Assembly (NCBI GenBank): GCA_039566865.1
Contig: CM076955.1
Coordinates: 19,451,501 to 19,515,500 of the forward strand
Length of the DNA stretch: 64,000 nt
From: Aurelia coerulea
Lineage: Eukaryota; Cnidaria; Scyphozoa; Semaeostomeae; Ulmaridae
Direction: 5' to 3'
Shown here: piece by piece, positions 1-11,232 of the stretch
How positions within the stretch are numbered: the first letter of the stretch is position 1
How the letters are laid out: every line of letters starts with the position of its first letter
The notes under the pieces: generated by a model
Databases searched by the model: none
Told to the model about the DNA's origin: nothing
The model's input: only the letters and a program-made list of their open reading frames with translations
Position numbers and translations under genes: made by a program

Positions 1-274
1 CTAGGATCTCTGAGACCCTCGGACCTTTAAGTATCAAAATGAGAAGGACCCTTTACACCAGAGGGTGGGTGAGGGTGATCACCACAGACAAGACAAGCAA
101 TAGACAAATGTCATTGAGGTGTCAAACAAAAGGTCGCAAATCGTATGAGCTTCCCCTCTTCCATCCCATGAACTTTCCTCGTTCAAAATTCAAACCAACG
201 CCAGGACACCATTAATCATGCAGAAAGTCTTTGAAATAGCACGATAGGATACAATCAAAATAGTACTTCTACAT

Positions 275-2561
275 GAGGGTACCCAATAGACCCCCTGATT
301 CCCGAATTCCCGCTACGTTTTTAGCCCAATTCCCGATTCCCGACCATCGTTTTTAAGGAATTCCCGATTTTTGTTTAAACATGGTCTGAAAGTATATCGA
401 AGTCAAAATTAATCATTTTCACGACTTATGGCGAAGACGAGAGGTCTGCGCTCTATTCATGGCTCGAATGATCAGGGGCGGAAATGCAAATTTTTTTGAG
501 GGGGTGTGTGTTCAAAGGACAGAGTTTCTTCCACGAGGACCGATTTTTGCGAAATAAATGTTGTTACAAATGTATGAAAAATAAAGTTTTCCTTTCTGCC
601 ATAATTTGCCGAAAATACACTATAACAGAAATAACGTTTTCCCAGCAATTGAAACATAATTAAGCAAACAGTTTTTGACATCAAGTTGTCTCTGGCTAGC
701 ATCTTAGCCATCTGCCCTGAATGATCCAGTCAAAGGATCACAGAATATCCACGTTATTAGGCATGCAAGCTTGCTCATATGGAATCAATTAGCGGCGTGG
801 CTAAGGTAAATTAAGGGAGGCATGGAAATGCAGGAGCCTGGGGGCCAGGAAAATTTTTGGGGCCACACCATTTACTTTGGCGTAGAGTGCATCTCCCAAC
901 ACCATGCTTGCCATTAGCAGCGAGGTAACCTTGATAGTTTTGTGACAGTTATCCTATAAATCGGAGCACGAAGAAAATTTTCGAAGAAACATCCTTTACT
1001 TTGGTTTAGAATGCATCTCCCAATATCATGCTTGCCATTAGCAGCGAGGAAACCTTGATAGTTTTGTGACAGTTATCCTATAAATCGGAGCACGAAGAAA
1101 ATTTTCGAAGAAACATCCTTTACTTTGGCTTAGAATGCATCTCCCGATATCATGCTTGCCATTAACAGCGAGGAAACCTCAATATTTTTGTGATAGTTAT
1201 CCTATAAATCGGAGCACGAAGAAAATTTTCGAAGAAACATCCTTTACTTTGGCTTAGAATGCATCTCCCGATATCATGCTTGCCATTAACAGCGAGGAAA
1301 CCTCGATATTTTTGTGATAGTTATCCTATAAAGCGGAGCACGAAGAAAATTTTTGAAGAAACATACTGTTACTTTGGCTCAGAAGGCATCCCTTACCCGA
1401 CTTATATCCAGCCATTTTCTCTAGTATGTCTTTCCTGTAAACTTAGTTTAACAAAAGACATCTAACACATAAATTTTTGCCTTTCGAGTATCGACGTCCT
1501 GAAAAATTCAGGTTCAAGTTCAGAGCCGGATCGGAACCGACTTTATCACTATAAAATAGCGATTGGGACCGAGTTATGAAATTATTGGGGGGGGGTGTCA
1601 CACCCCGCACACCCCCTCATTTGTGCTTTAACTTCCTATTTGGGTTTCTTACTGCAGAGATCAGTGCAAACGTAGGGCTTGTTGTGTTCTTCTAAATCTC
1701 TCCTCACTGCACCCGGTGGATGCAGTGCAATGTTAATGAACATATGATATCACGCTCATTCATGATTTTGCTGAAAAGGGGGTACATTTGAAGCCAAGTC
1801 TTATGACTTAGAATCTCAAAAATGGGGTATTCTATTGTTTTCTCCAAATTTTTCCTTGTGGTGAAAGTTGGTGCCACTCTGACTCTGTCCCTGCTCATAG
1901 TAAATTGCCACACAGTTGATGATATTGTATTTCATGGCCTGGGCTGACTTCATTTTCCATGCGTCTTCTCACTAGACTTATGACCTGCAGTCCTTTGTTT
2001 CCCCGACAGAATGGCCTAAGAGAGCGGGAATTCCCCTACACTCCACAAAATCACTTCAAACTCTGGCCTAAAGAGCTTGAACATTAAAAAGCAAACTGAT
2101 ACAAAGAATGGTGTTTTCCTGACCTAGTAATCGCAAAATATATACCTTTCAAGCAGTAATCTTCCTCTGCAGAAATGAAATAGATCCGTCGCTGATACTA
2201 GAACTCTAGGCCATATCAACCATTTTTGTATGCATCAACAACAACTGTCAAAATAACGCCCCCTTATTGGTTGAAAACTAAATGCTAGCAATTTGTTGGT
2301 GAGTACTGAACCACTCTGCGAGGGCCTAAAGTGTGCCCACTTTTTCGGAGTAATGGTACGAGTCCCTTTTGACCAAGTGATATCAACAAATCAAAGAACG
2401 CACGGAAACAAGGTACGAAAAGGCATAAGTCTAGGTAAATCCCGCTTTCCGAAAGCTGGTGCCAATTCCCGAATACCGCTCACAAAAATTTTGACGATTC
2501 CCGATTCCCGATTCCAAAAGATGGCGATTCCCGCTTCCCGAAAAATATATTGGGTACCCTC
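275..2561. mobile_element. DNA transposon A: GAGG-type TIR, 6-bp target duplication
   Basis: Perfect 14-bp inverted ends GAGGGTACCCAATA (275-288) and TATTGGGTACCCTC (2548-2561) are flanked by the direct repeat CTACAT (269-274 and 2562-2567), so both ends and the 6-bp target duplication are visible. Next to each end is a cluster of ATTCCCGA-like motifs (about 297-372 and 2445-2542), all on the plus strand at both ends even though the termini are inverted. No transposase reading frame is visible in the 2.3 kb, so it is non-autonomous. It carries the 124-bp tandem array at 871-1415. The superfamily is not certain; 6-bp duplications are known for IS3EU and Dada elements. Confidence 0.8.
871..1415. 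repeat. 124-bp tandem repeat, four copies plus a partial
   Basis: The landmark TTTACTTTGG recurs at 871, 995, 1119 and 1243, exactly 124 bp apart, and a fifth diverged copy starts near 1368. Each unit also holds a GCATCTCCC box, CATGCTTGCCATTA and a CCTATAAATCGGAGCACGA box. The copies are a few percent different. The array sits inside transposon A and has no convincing protein product. Confidence 0.85.
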
Positions 2562-2745
2562 CTACATGGTATAAACTCTCTGAATGATTCCTGGCATTGG
2601 TTTGAAAGAGTGGAAGTTCAAGGGATGGAAGAGAGGAAGTTAACGATACACAACTTCCTGATCATGACCCTCTGGTGTTAAGGGTCGTTTTCATTTCCAG
2701 TACTTTAAGAGCCTAGGGGTCCTAGGGTCTTGAGGTCCGGTTTTT

Positions 2746-3629
2746 ACAACATGCCGTAAAAATAAATGTCTGGCCTATCCGCAACAATTTATTGAATTGG
2801 GATTGATTACAAAGCCACAATTTGTTTAAGGGAAAGCCTGATAAGTAATGACCTGGAAATTAAAAGATAGAAACGTTTTACATTCATCATTTGTGGCATG
2901 GCACAGCTTGCTTAGACAATGAGCTTATTAACAACCAGGGGGTCTGTTTACGACATGTTTGGGGGAAGTGCGAGTGGAGAAGATTTCAACTCTGGACACG
3001 CAAACTCATGTACTCGCTCATACGTTATCCTGGGTACCAGACTCTCTAAACAAACCGGTACACTGATGCATCCGGTGACCCAAAAAACTTCACGAGCTCG
3101 GCTAGATCACGCCAGAAGCCAGAAAGCAGATGATATGAACACAAATAAGGTATCAGCATGTAGCTGAAAGGCTTAGCTATCTTTTGAAATGTTGCTTGGT
3201 CAGTTCTTATGGACTGACGGGACTACCGTGCCTAAATAAATAAAAATGAATGAAATGAAATGAATGAATGAGGGAGCCTATGTATTCATCAGGCTTTGAT
3301 CCAAATAGCGCCGAAAGACAATAGGCAGCGACACGTGCCACACCGTATTTGGGTAACAGACCTGGGTCAACGGGAAGTAATGATATCTGATTGGCTTGAA
3401 TGTGACCGAAAGTGTCTTGAGCCATTCATGTGTATGCTTAGATTCCCATTAAGCAGATACCTTTCGAAAACCAGTTTCATTCATTCATTTCTCAGTCTTT
3501 CCAATCCATTTCCAGTTAATTTTTTGAAAGATGTGAAAAAAGCCGATCTTCGACTTTGCTTTGGAGCACGAAATTGAAATAAGGAGCAGAGATCAGTTAT
3601 TTTGCAAATACTAGACTAGACTTTATCTG
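2746..3629. other. Intergenic, no gene recognised
   Basis: No coding region that I can support. There is a short degenerate GAATGAAATGAATGA run near 3245-3270. Short open frames here have no recognisable similarity. Confidence 0.5.
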
Positions 3630-4090
3630 AAACCAGGTAGCTAGCTCACTCGTTGTGCATTCCAGAAATTGTATTTTAGGGCAAAAATGAGCATAGATCG
3701 AAAGAAGAAGGATATATCTACACATCTACCTCGGGCATTTATTTCTTTGGTTCAGAAGCCGATTGGGAGGCGATTCAATTCTCTTTTTTTGGCGTAATGA
3801 AAACGCTTTATGCTCGGCTTCTGAACCAAAGAAATAAAATGCCCGCGGTAAATGCGTAGATATATCCTTCTCCTTTCGATATATGCTCATGTTTGCTCTT
3901 AAAAACATATTCTGAGCACAATGAGCGCGCTAGCAACTTGGGTTCAGAGAAACTTTTGCGCCTTGTTTGTTTTGAATTACTGGTCGAGGGAATTTCCTTT
4001 GTCTGCATTCGCTAATCGCTTTGAAATCAGGTGTCAACAAAAGCATCTCGTGTTATTGTCTTACAAAATATGTCCTTGTTGCCAAACGTA
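3630..4090. mobile_element. Palindromic MITE, family 1, copy 1
   Basis: An inverted repeat centred near 3780. The left arm has GAAGAAGGATATATCTACA, GGGCATTTATTTCTTTGGTTCAGAAGC; the right arm has the complement of these, followed by GCTCATGTTTGCTCTTA. Outer sequence (CCAGGTAGCTAGCTCACTCG, GTTTGTTTTGAATTACTGG) is shared with copies at 6510-6910 and 9395-9830. It is non-coding. Exact ends are uncertain. Confidence 0.7.
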
Positions 4091-4299
4091 ATTCTTACAT
4101 TTTACGATATTAGACACATTACGTAAGTCTTAGTCCCGTAAGAACAAACTATAACACCTAAAATCACGAGAAGAATCTTGAAAATTAAGTTGAAGCCGAT
4201 GTAAGATGATGGATTGAAATTTTAAAAATTGGCTTCATCACTTTTTCTGTACCGAATGAGGTTAACCTGCGTGTAGACTTATTACATGAGTCCTTGTTT

Positions 4300-4610
4300 T
4301 CGCTCCATTCCCCCAAAATCACTCATCGCTTAGACCCAGAATTTAGGAAAATGCTGGTAAGGGGTTTGTAAAGAAACGAGAAATCCACGTTCTATTCTGG
4401 TCCATAATTTACTTGCCATTGAAATCTAAATTCTATTTCTGAAACTGATGATTATTGCATCGAATTCAAACTTCAACAGCAAGTAAATAATTGACTAGAA
4501 ACTAGAATGAAACGTGGAATTCTTTTTCCCATACAAACCCCTTACCACCATTTTCCTAATTTCTGGGTCAAAAAGATGACTGATTTTACCAAGCAAAATT
4601 TTCACATCTT
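4300..4610. repeat. Inverted repeat, possible MITE
   Basis: AGACCCAGAATTTAGGAAAATG with GGTAAGGGGTTTGTA (4331-4371) is met in reverse complement at about 4529-4571 (TACAAACCCCTTACCACC, then ATTTTCCTAATTTCTGGGTC). Arms are about 85 bp with mismatches, separated by a ~110-bp loop. No target duplication was identified. Confidence 0.55.
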
Positions 4611-5249
4611 CGTTAGCATTTGACTGATGGATCAAAATTTCAGTTTCAAAAATCGGTTGAGTACTTTTTATTCCACAGCACATCAAACATGCTAACTTTT
4701 TTTTCTTTTCACTCGGTACAATTTTTTAAACAGTAGATACATTTCTGTGCCTCGCCCGGTTGGTAATATTTGCCATAATTGCTTCGAAATGCATGAAGAA
4801 AGGCCAAGACAGGTGCTTGGTGGCGTGATGCAGTGAGAGGTTATTGCTCTAAAGGTTAATACCGATCTTTGGTAACTAACATCAAAAGCATGGCGAACCA
4901 ACTTCATAAAATCAGAATCCAGAAGAAACAACTTCAATTTTCCTTCGACAAAAATAATTGTATTGCACTTACCTCCTATTTGAAAGAAAGTAATTGTGTT
5001 TTAGATGTGGAGTGAGTTATTCTTTTGTTTTATCAACCTCCCCGCGGTCAGCGACCGTAAAATGTCCCTCCCTTACTCTGCACACAATATACACATCCAA
5101 CACCATATATACATATATTTATCTAAATGCCATATTCAAAGCAATTCTTGTAAGTTAAGAGAACAAGTACAGCTCATGATAAAATTCCTCTTCTAAATCT
5201 AAATATATCATCAAATCTCGATATCTTAAAAATAGGATTTAAAGTCTTT
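4611..5249. other. 3' flank of foxB, no gene recognised
   Basis: AT-rich sequence downstream of the minus-strand foxB stop codon. It probably includes the foxB 3' UTR, but no clear AATAAA on the minus strand was found close to the stop. No supported gene. Confidence 0.4.
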
Positions 5250-6188
5250 TCAGCAACAATTTTTGTAATGCAGAGTATAGCTGTCTCTTTTCGTCGTGAA
5301 ACCAAAGTTAGAACATTCATTTGAAAGCGGCAGCCATTTTGGAACATGTCTTTGCAAATTCTGCTGATAGCAGATTTCTTGATGTCTTTGAAAGACAGGT
5401 GAATCATAACAACTAAAATCTTGACAGCATTGAACACTTCTGTTGCATGAACATGGACTTGCGTATGTTATATGCCTTTTTGGCACTTCTTGCTCAACGA
5501 AATGCCTTATCGTTGGACGACTTTTGTTTGATTTTTGAGAACGGGAACCTTTCAATATATTGTCAATAGTAAAATTGGATGATTTGAGTTTGGCATTATT
5601 AGCGGACAGTACAGTATCATTTCTTGACAATGGTATTTTTGCCAAATGAGAACGATTTTGTTCAATTTGTTCACGACCATGGCCTGTTTCGTAGTTATCA
5701 AATTCTTCCATGTCACCATCTTCGAAATGCCTCGCTTTGGTAACGAGTCTCTCTTCTGAGTATCTCTCTTCTGCGTATTCAATTTCATTACTCGTTTGTT
5801 CACTTTCTTGTATCATCTCAGGAGATAATCTACCATCTTCAGTTTGCCTCATTCTGGTGACGAACCTTCTCTTCCTGCGCAGCAGGCTTCCCTCTTGAAA
5901 CATGTCTCCGCATTTGGGGTGCAGACTCCAGTAGCTCCGTTTGTTTCCGTTGTCAGTTCCTTGGACGATTTTCACGAAGCAGTCATTGAATGACAAATTG
6001 TGCCGGAGTGAATTTCGCCATTTTGATGTTGTGTTTTTGTAATAAGGAAATGTGCTGATGATGAACCTGTATATTTCGTTTAGGGACATCATTCCACTTG
6101 AGGAGCTGTGTATCGCCATTGCACACAGGGCGACATATGAGAATGGAGGTTTCTCTTTGCTGTATGTATTCTTTCTTGGACGGGGCAT
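5250..6188 (-). CDS. foxB: FoxB-type forkhead transcription factor
   Basis: A 312-codon uninterrupted frame starting at ATG (6188). The forkhead DNA-binding domain spans about residues 12-109, with KPPFSYVALCAMAI (13-26), the recognition-helix signature WRNSLRHNLSFNDCF (57-71) and the wing LHPKCGDMFQEGS (89-101). The N-terminus MPRPRKNTY and the CGDMF-x-x-GS-x-LRRRK-like ending are characteristic of the FoxB class, and FoxB genes are typically single-exon, as here. Residues 206-213 (FTIDNILK) resemble an engrailed-homology-1 motif, which in Fox proteins recruits Groucho-type corepressors. A Cys-rich stretch lies near residue 260-290. It is expected to be a nuclear developmental regulator. The wing sequence around residues 74-86 is divergent. 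The gene is bracketed by MITE copies; no neighbouring gene is within 6 kb. Confidence 0.88.
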   Translation of the reverse strand: MPRPRKNTYSKEKPPFSYVALCAMAIHSSSSGMMSLNEIYRFIISTFPYYKNTTSKWRNSLRHNLSFNDCFVKIVQGTDNGNKRSYWSLHPKCGDMFQEGSLLRRKRRFVTRMRQTEDGRLSPEMIQESEQTSNEIEYAEERYSEERLVTKARHFEDGDMEEFDNYETGHGREQIEQNRSHLAKIPLSRNDTVLSANNAKLKSSNFTIDNILKGSRSQKSNKSRPTIRHFVEQEVPKRHITYASPCSCNRSVQCCQDFSCYDSPVFQRHQEICYQQNLQRHVPKWLPLSNECSNFGFTTKRDSYTLHYKNCC

Positions 6189-6509
6189 TTCTGGTCAACC
6201 TCTGTTATTTTCTGATGTAATATTGCTCACTCTTTCAGTTGCTCGGACGAAGTAAGTTCCTAGAAGAAATAAGTCAGAGCGTATCAGCAATGGAATACTG
6301 TTTCACACATTACACAAAATACCAAAACTTGAAATTCTAACTAATAAATGCATAAATTCCTTTCGTTTGCCTTTGCAAAAGAAAATATCATTTCCACCAC
6401 ATTCTTTTTTTTATATAAGAATACTATAAGTTTTGTCAAGCCTCAATTTTCTTAATGGTTTCAGGGGAACATAGTTAAAAGAAATGTCATGTCACAACGA
6501 GGAGATGGT
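6189..6509. other. 5' flank of foxB
   Basis: The upstream region of minus-strand foxB. No TATA box or defined regulatory motif can be assigned by eye. Nothing else is recognised before the MITE starting near 6510. Confidence 0.4.
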
Positions 6510-6910
6510 CGAGGAATATTTCTTTGGTTCAGAAGCTGAATAGTAAGTATTTTAATTACACCCAAAAATACAAGAGAATTGAATTGCCTCCCGACCGGCT
6601 TTTGAACCAAACAAATAAATTACCCGAGGCAGATGTGTAGATATATCCTCCTTCTTTCGATCTATGCTCAAGTTTGCTCTTTAAAACAAATTCTGGAATG
6701 CACAACGAGCCAGCTAGCTACCTAGGTTTCAGAGAAACTTTTGCGGCATTGTTTGTTTTGAATTACTGGTTTAGAGAATTTCCTTTGCTGCGATCGCTAA
6801 TTGCTCTGAATTGCGGTGTCAACCAAAAGCAACTCATGCTATTGTCTTACAAATCTGTCCTTCTTATTCACCAACATAAGTCCAGTTTAAGAACAGACCT
6901 AAGAAAACAG
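6510..6910. mobile_element. Palindromic MITE, family 1, copy 2
   Basis: It shares ATTTCTTTGGTTCAGAAGC, the complement GGCTTTTGAACCAAACAAAT, GATATATCCTCCTTCTTTCG and the outer GCACAACGAGCCAGCTAGCT and TTTGTTTTGAATTACTGG with the copies at 3630 and 9395. The left outer arm is shorter than in the other copies. Non-coding. Confidence 0.7.
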
Positions 6911-7524
6911 TTTGTACTCGGTTAAAGTAGGGAAACTTCTGAGAGTCCCGCACGCCATTGCACCAAACGGAAACCTCTCGCATCGCATGCAAAACATCAT
7001 GAATGAACAGCCGAGAAGAAGGCGCGTGGATTTCCCGATATACAAATCAATTCCTGCCGTACAAAATGCGTTTGGAATTTTCGCAGCAGGCTGCAACATT
7101 GAGAAGATTTGTGAAAGCCTCTCTGTTATATATGTTTATACTGAGCCATCCGTCTGGTCTAATCACGTAAGGAAAGGCTAATATCTTGCGATCTTTCATC
7201 TAACATTCGCCGAAAAGTCTTCCGAATAAAAACTATTTAAACATAGACTGCTAATCATCATTATCCACAAAACAAATTGATACAAATAAAGTTTAAAACA
7301 AGCGTCTGGCAAAATAAAACATAGGGCTTAAAAGTTGATTCATAATTACTTTAGGCTGAAAACCTAACGCATGTAGAAATCGGTTTTGGAAAGGGCCAAA
7401 AGAAGAAGACAGGCTGGCTTTGCAAGGGCAAATTTTGTGAAACAAAAGATTCAGGTTTCCGAAAATGAAATGCGATTTGCCTTTCTGGTGAATAGATTTC
7501 ACACCTGTGAGTGCACTCAATCAA
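6911..7524. other. Repeat-derived spacer
   Basis: No gene supported. The part 7386-7520 shares short phrases (GATTCAGGTTTCC, ATAGATTT) in opposite orientation with 61810-61890, so it is probably part of another dispersed repeat. Confidence 0.35.
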
Positions 7525-7531
7525 ATCAAAA

Positions 7532-7908
7532 CATGGGTATTGTGGACACAATTTGTGTCGATCGTGTCCACAATACCTGGCCTAAATGTTACTAAATGAA
7601 TGAATGTATTTCGTTACCTTGCTCGTCTTCATTTCATGAGTATCTCTGCGCTTTTGCCTCGGCATTCATTCTTGCTTACTCAAGTTCGTAGCGCGGTCTG
7701 GGCTGGGAACTAGTTTAGAGCGCGGCACTGTTCAAAAATCTTAGGCCGTTACGAACTTGAGTAAGCAAGAATGAATGCCGAGGCAAAAGCGCAGAGATAC
7801 TCATGAAATGAAGACGAGCAAGGTAACGAAATACATTCATTCATTTAGTAACATTTAGGCCAGGTATTGTGGACACGATCGACACAAATTGTGTCCACAA
7901 TACCCATG
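7532..7908. mobile_element. Near-perfect hairpin element with 7-bp target duplication
   Basis: Two 159-bp arms (7532-7690 and 7750-7908) appear identical in reverse complement, around a 59-bp loop. They are flanked by the direct repeat ATCAAAA at 7525-7531 and 7909-7915. Each arm tip is itself palindromic: GTATTGTGGACAC is met by GTGTCCACAATAC within 40 bp. The near-identity of arms and duplication indicates a recent insertion. No open frame for a transposase is present. As RNA it would form a very stable stem of about 159 bp. Confidence 0.85.
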
Positions 7909-8006
7909 ATCAAAATAAACGGAGAAAGTAAATTGCGTTGAAGGTGGGAAATCTATTCTTGAGGCTGTCAGATCTCTTGTATTACAAAATTCACCCTTGG
8001 AGCTTA

Positions 8007-8457
8007 GGGACTGTTCATTATATATAAAGGGGTTGGTACCGAAGAGAAATGGGTTGGGTAAGAGAAATTTTCTAACATAAAAAGGTTGGGTAAATATTTT
8101 TCATGTAATTTCAAGGTTGGGAAAACAAAATTTTCCCACCAATTAATGTCAAATGTTTAAAGTCCAAGATTATCAATATCATCATCAACATCATCAACAC
8201 TATCCATTTCACTTTCAGTGTCTACTTTGTTTATCCATGTTCATCTTTGTCATCAATATTTACAGTATTGAATTGAAAATGTACATCGTTTGACATTGAA
8301 ACCATGTTTATAGGTAGGGGTTGGGCAATATTTTGTCAACTTGAAAATTGTTGGGTAGATGTTTTTGCTGTCACTTTTAGAGTTGGGTAAGAAGATTTTT
8401 TGGACAAGAAAACATTTCTCTTCAGTACCAACCCCTCTGTAAATAATGAACGGCCCC
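8007..8457. mobile_element. TIR element (MITE) with ~45-bp ends
   Basis: The left end GGGACTGTTCATTATATATA followed by AAGGGGTTGGTACCGAAGAG is matched by the reverse complement of the right end (GGGGCCGTTCATTATTTACA, then GAGGGGTTGGTACTGAAGAG). Inside, GGTTGGG(T/C)AA recurs five or more times on the plus strand near both ends. Non-coding. No clean target duplication was seen. Confidence 0.75.
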
Positions 8458-8795
8458 TTTATGTTTTGCTTATTGCCAGCAAAATGCCTGGTTTTGAAGC
8501 AAAAGGCATCACAAATTATTTGCCAAACATGGGTTTGAGATTTGCTCGCCAAGCGACGTTATCCCATTTGATCAGTGAGAAAACATTTCTTAACATTGAT
8601 TAGCAGGTGTCAAATGATTGGCATACAAAAGTTTGTTCGTGTGGGCGTCGTAGAGGACTATCTATGGATTTTTCTAGTTTTTCAATACAGAAAGAAGATG
8701 ACAGTAACTAAGTAACTAGGCTCATCTATCCTATCCTATCTCTTATGCCAAACAATTGTATTGTTCTGCTTTCCATATTCGGAATGTCGCCAAAG

Positions 8796-10330
8796 AAGAC
8801 ATTTTTAAGATTGTGAATTCCAAAGGGAAAACGTGTTCAAATATCTAGAGATAAAAACTTTTGTGGAGTATGTAGATTTCACTGTTAGATTCATTTTGTA
8901 AACAAAATGATTCTGCTGGAATCTTCTTGAGCCGCGTCATTTTAATAGAAGATGGCAACTTCGAACAATTGTTCGCAAACAGTTTTTGCTTGCAACCCAG
9001 CAAAGAAGATGTTACCGAATTGTTGGTTGTAGAAAAACTATGGGTTTTTCTGGTTTTCTTAATTCAGAAAGCAGATCACAATGAATAGGGCTTAGAACAG
9101 AAAGCCATTTATTTTCTTTGCACAGGCTACTCTGTAGAATATCGTCAAAAGAATACATTTTAACATTGTGAATTCCAAAGGGAAAACGTGTTCAAATTTC
9201 TAGAGATTAAAACTTTTGTGCAGTAGATTCACTGTTATATTCATTTTGTAAACAAAATAATTCTGCTGGAATCTTCTTGAGCCACGTAAACAAGGACAGA
9301 TAATGTTACAAAAGGACTCACTACTTTTATTGACACCTAGATACAAAGCGATCTATCATTGCAGATGCCCGGTTGGTCAAGTCATGAACGAAAACAAATC
9401 AAGCCGCAAAAATTGCCCTGAAACCCAGGTCGCTAGCTCACTCGTTGTGCATTGCAGAAATTGTTTTTAAGAGTAAACATGAGCCTATATCGAAAGAAGA
9501 AGGATATATCTACATATCTACCACGGGCATTTTATTAATTTGGGTCAGAAGCTAAATATTAAGTGTTTTTATTACAAAAAAAGAGAAGTTCCTCCCATTC
9601 GCCTTTTGAACCAAATAAATAAAACGCCCGAGGTAGATGTGTAAATATATCCTTCTTCTTTCGATATATGCTCATATTTGCTCGTAAAAACAATTTCTGG
9701 AATGCACAACGAGCGAGCTAGCTGCCTGGGTTTCAGAGCAACTTTAGCGGCTTTGCTTGTTTTGAATCACTGGTTGAGAGAATGTCCTTTGTCTGCGATC
9801 GCTAATCGCTTTGAATTACTCAAAAATCTGTCCCTGTTGTCCCATTTTTAAGATTGTGAATTCCAAAGGGAAAACGTGTTCAAATATCTAGAGATAAAAA
9901 CATTTGTGTAGTAGATTCACTGTTAGATTCACTTTGTACACAAAATAGTTCTGCTGGAATCCTCTTGAGCCATTTAGAAGATGGCAACTTAGAACAATTG
10001 TTCACAAACAGTCTTTGCTTGCAACCCAGCAAGAAAGATGTAACAGAATTGTTGTTTGTAGAAAAACTCGAAAAACTATGGGGTTTTCTAGTTTTCTTAA
10101 TTCAGAAAGCAGATCACAATGAATAGGGCTCTTAAGCTAAGAAAGCCTTTTATTTTCTTTCCACAGGTTACTCTGCAGAATATCGCCAAAAGAATACATT
10201 TTAAGATTGTGAATTCCAAAGGGAAAACGTGTTCAAATATCTAGAGATTAAAACTTTTGTGTAGTACATTAAACTGTTATGATTTGTTTCGTAAACAAAA
10301 AATTCTGCTGGTGTCTATTGACGCCCGTCT
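8796..10330. repeat. Cluster of four partial copies of one repeat unit
   Basis: The box TTGTGAATTCCAAAGGGAAA, then ACGTGTTCAAATATCTAGAG, recurs at about 8812, 9168, 9853 and 10206, each followed by CACTGTTA(G/T)ATTCA and TTCTGCTGGAATC. Two of the copies continue into AGATGGCAACTT, ACAATTGTTCGC and TTGCTTGCAACCCAGCAA. Units are partial and irregularly spaced, with a MITE inserted between the second and third. Non-coding. Confidence 0.75.
9395..9830. mobile_element. Palindromic MITE, family 1, copy 3
   Basis: The best preserved of the three copies. The left part AACCCAGGTCGCTAGCTCAC and TCGTTGTGCATTGCAGAAAT is matched by the reverse complement at about 9695-9755 (ATTTCTGGAATGCACAACGA, GCGAGCTAGCTGCCTGGGTT). 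The inner boxes GAAGAAGGATATATCTACAT and GATATATGCTCAT match the copies at 3630 and 6510. It interrupts the repeat cluster 8796-10330. Confidence 0.75.
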
Positions 10331-11232
10331 TCTTGAAATGATTCAAAATGAGTAAATCTTGTAAAACAAAGGAATCAACTCTCCTTCGCAATTTTTGGTT
10401 TTGAAGAATAGATTTTATACTTTCTGCGTATCAAATTCTAAGATCTTGATTGAGTCCCTTCAAAGGCTTGAAATCAATTCTTCAGAAAGGCAAATCGCTC
10501 TGTTTTGTCGCAGAATTGTCTCTTCACCCTTGCTCCATCTCCTTGCGACAATATCAAAATGAATGGTTTCTCGATAAGGAAATGCTGTTTTCCTAAAGGC
10601 AAACACTTTCGATTTCGTTGGCATTTTTTATTTGGTTCACAAGAATTACTTTTCCTTGCTTCTAAAAGGTTCCTTTGCAATCTCAAGGCAATTGGTCCCA
10701 ACTGCGCGTTAAACTGAAATCAATTTCTAGACTTATGACTTTTGGTCCCTTGTTTCCCTGAGTTCTTTGATTTGCTGATATCACTTGCTCAATAGGGACT
10801 CATACCATTACTCTTATAAAGTGGGCCCCTGTTTCAAAATGGCCTAAATCAAAGCATTTGACAAATTAGCGAAGGAGGACAGCGATGGTAGTTCATCGCG
10901 CACTGGGTCATTGTGCAGTCAAAGGAAACTTGAAGAAGCACGAAGATACGACTGCGGTGAAAATTTCCAAAGATGCTCAATTAAGTCTAACTCAAAATGT
11001 GTGTTTACTGACGTAGTTCTGTCTGTCCAAACGGAAATGTTATCTTTGGAAGATTCTGCCTGGCAGGCAGAACAGGCAAAAGACAGAAATGATTTTATCA
11101 ATGTTTGGTTTTGATATCTAGACTAGGAACTTTTGCGAACCAAGGTCACTGTTTACTAAAGATAATAATTGTACTGGCTATGAAGTATGTACCAGTATGT
11201 AGTTGTTAATTCAGAGCAAATTGAAAGAAATA
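10331..11232. other. Spacer, no gene supported
   Basis: Short open frames (for example 10911-11114 plus, 67 codons) have no recognisable domain and no splice context I can support. Nothing else identified. Confidence 0.35.

Larger units (their letters stand above)
1..2745. repeat. Old foldback (inverted-repeat) element, outer arms
   Basis: The first ~260 bases and about 2568-2745 are diverged inverted copies. The right arm read backwards gives the same order of landmarks as the left: a CCTAGG/ACC stretch, ACACCAGAGGGT, CTCTTCCATCCC, then CCAACGCCAGGA against CCAATGCCAGGA. The arms differ by many small changes, so this is an old element. Its loop was later used as an insertion site by the element at 275-2561. 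The left boundary may lie outside the window. No coding function is visible in the arms. Confidence 0.7.

Noticed and set aside
871..1415. Regular repeat spacing suggesting a CRISPR array
   Set aside because: The whole 124-bp unit is repeated with no unique spacers, and it lies in an animal transposon.
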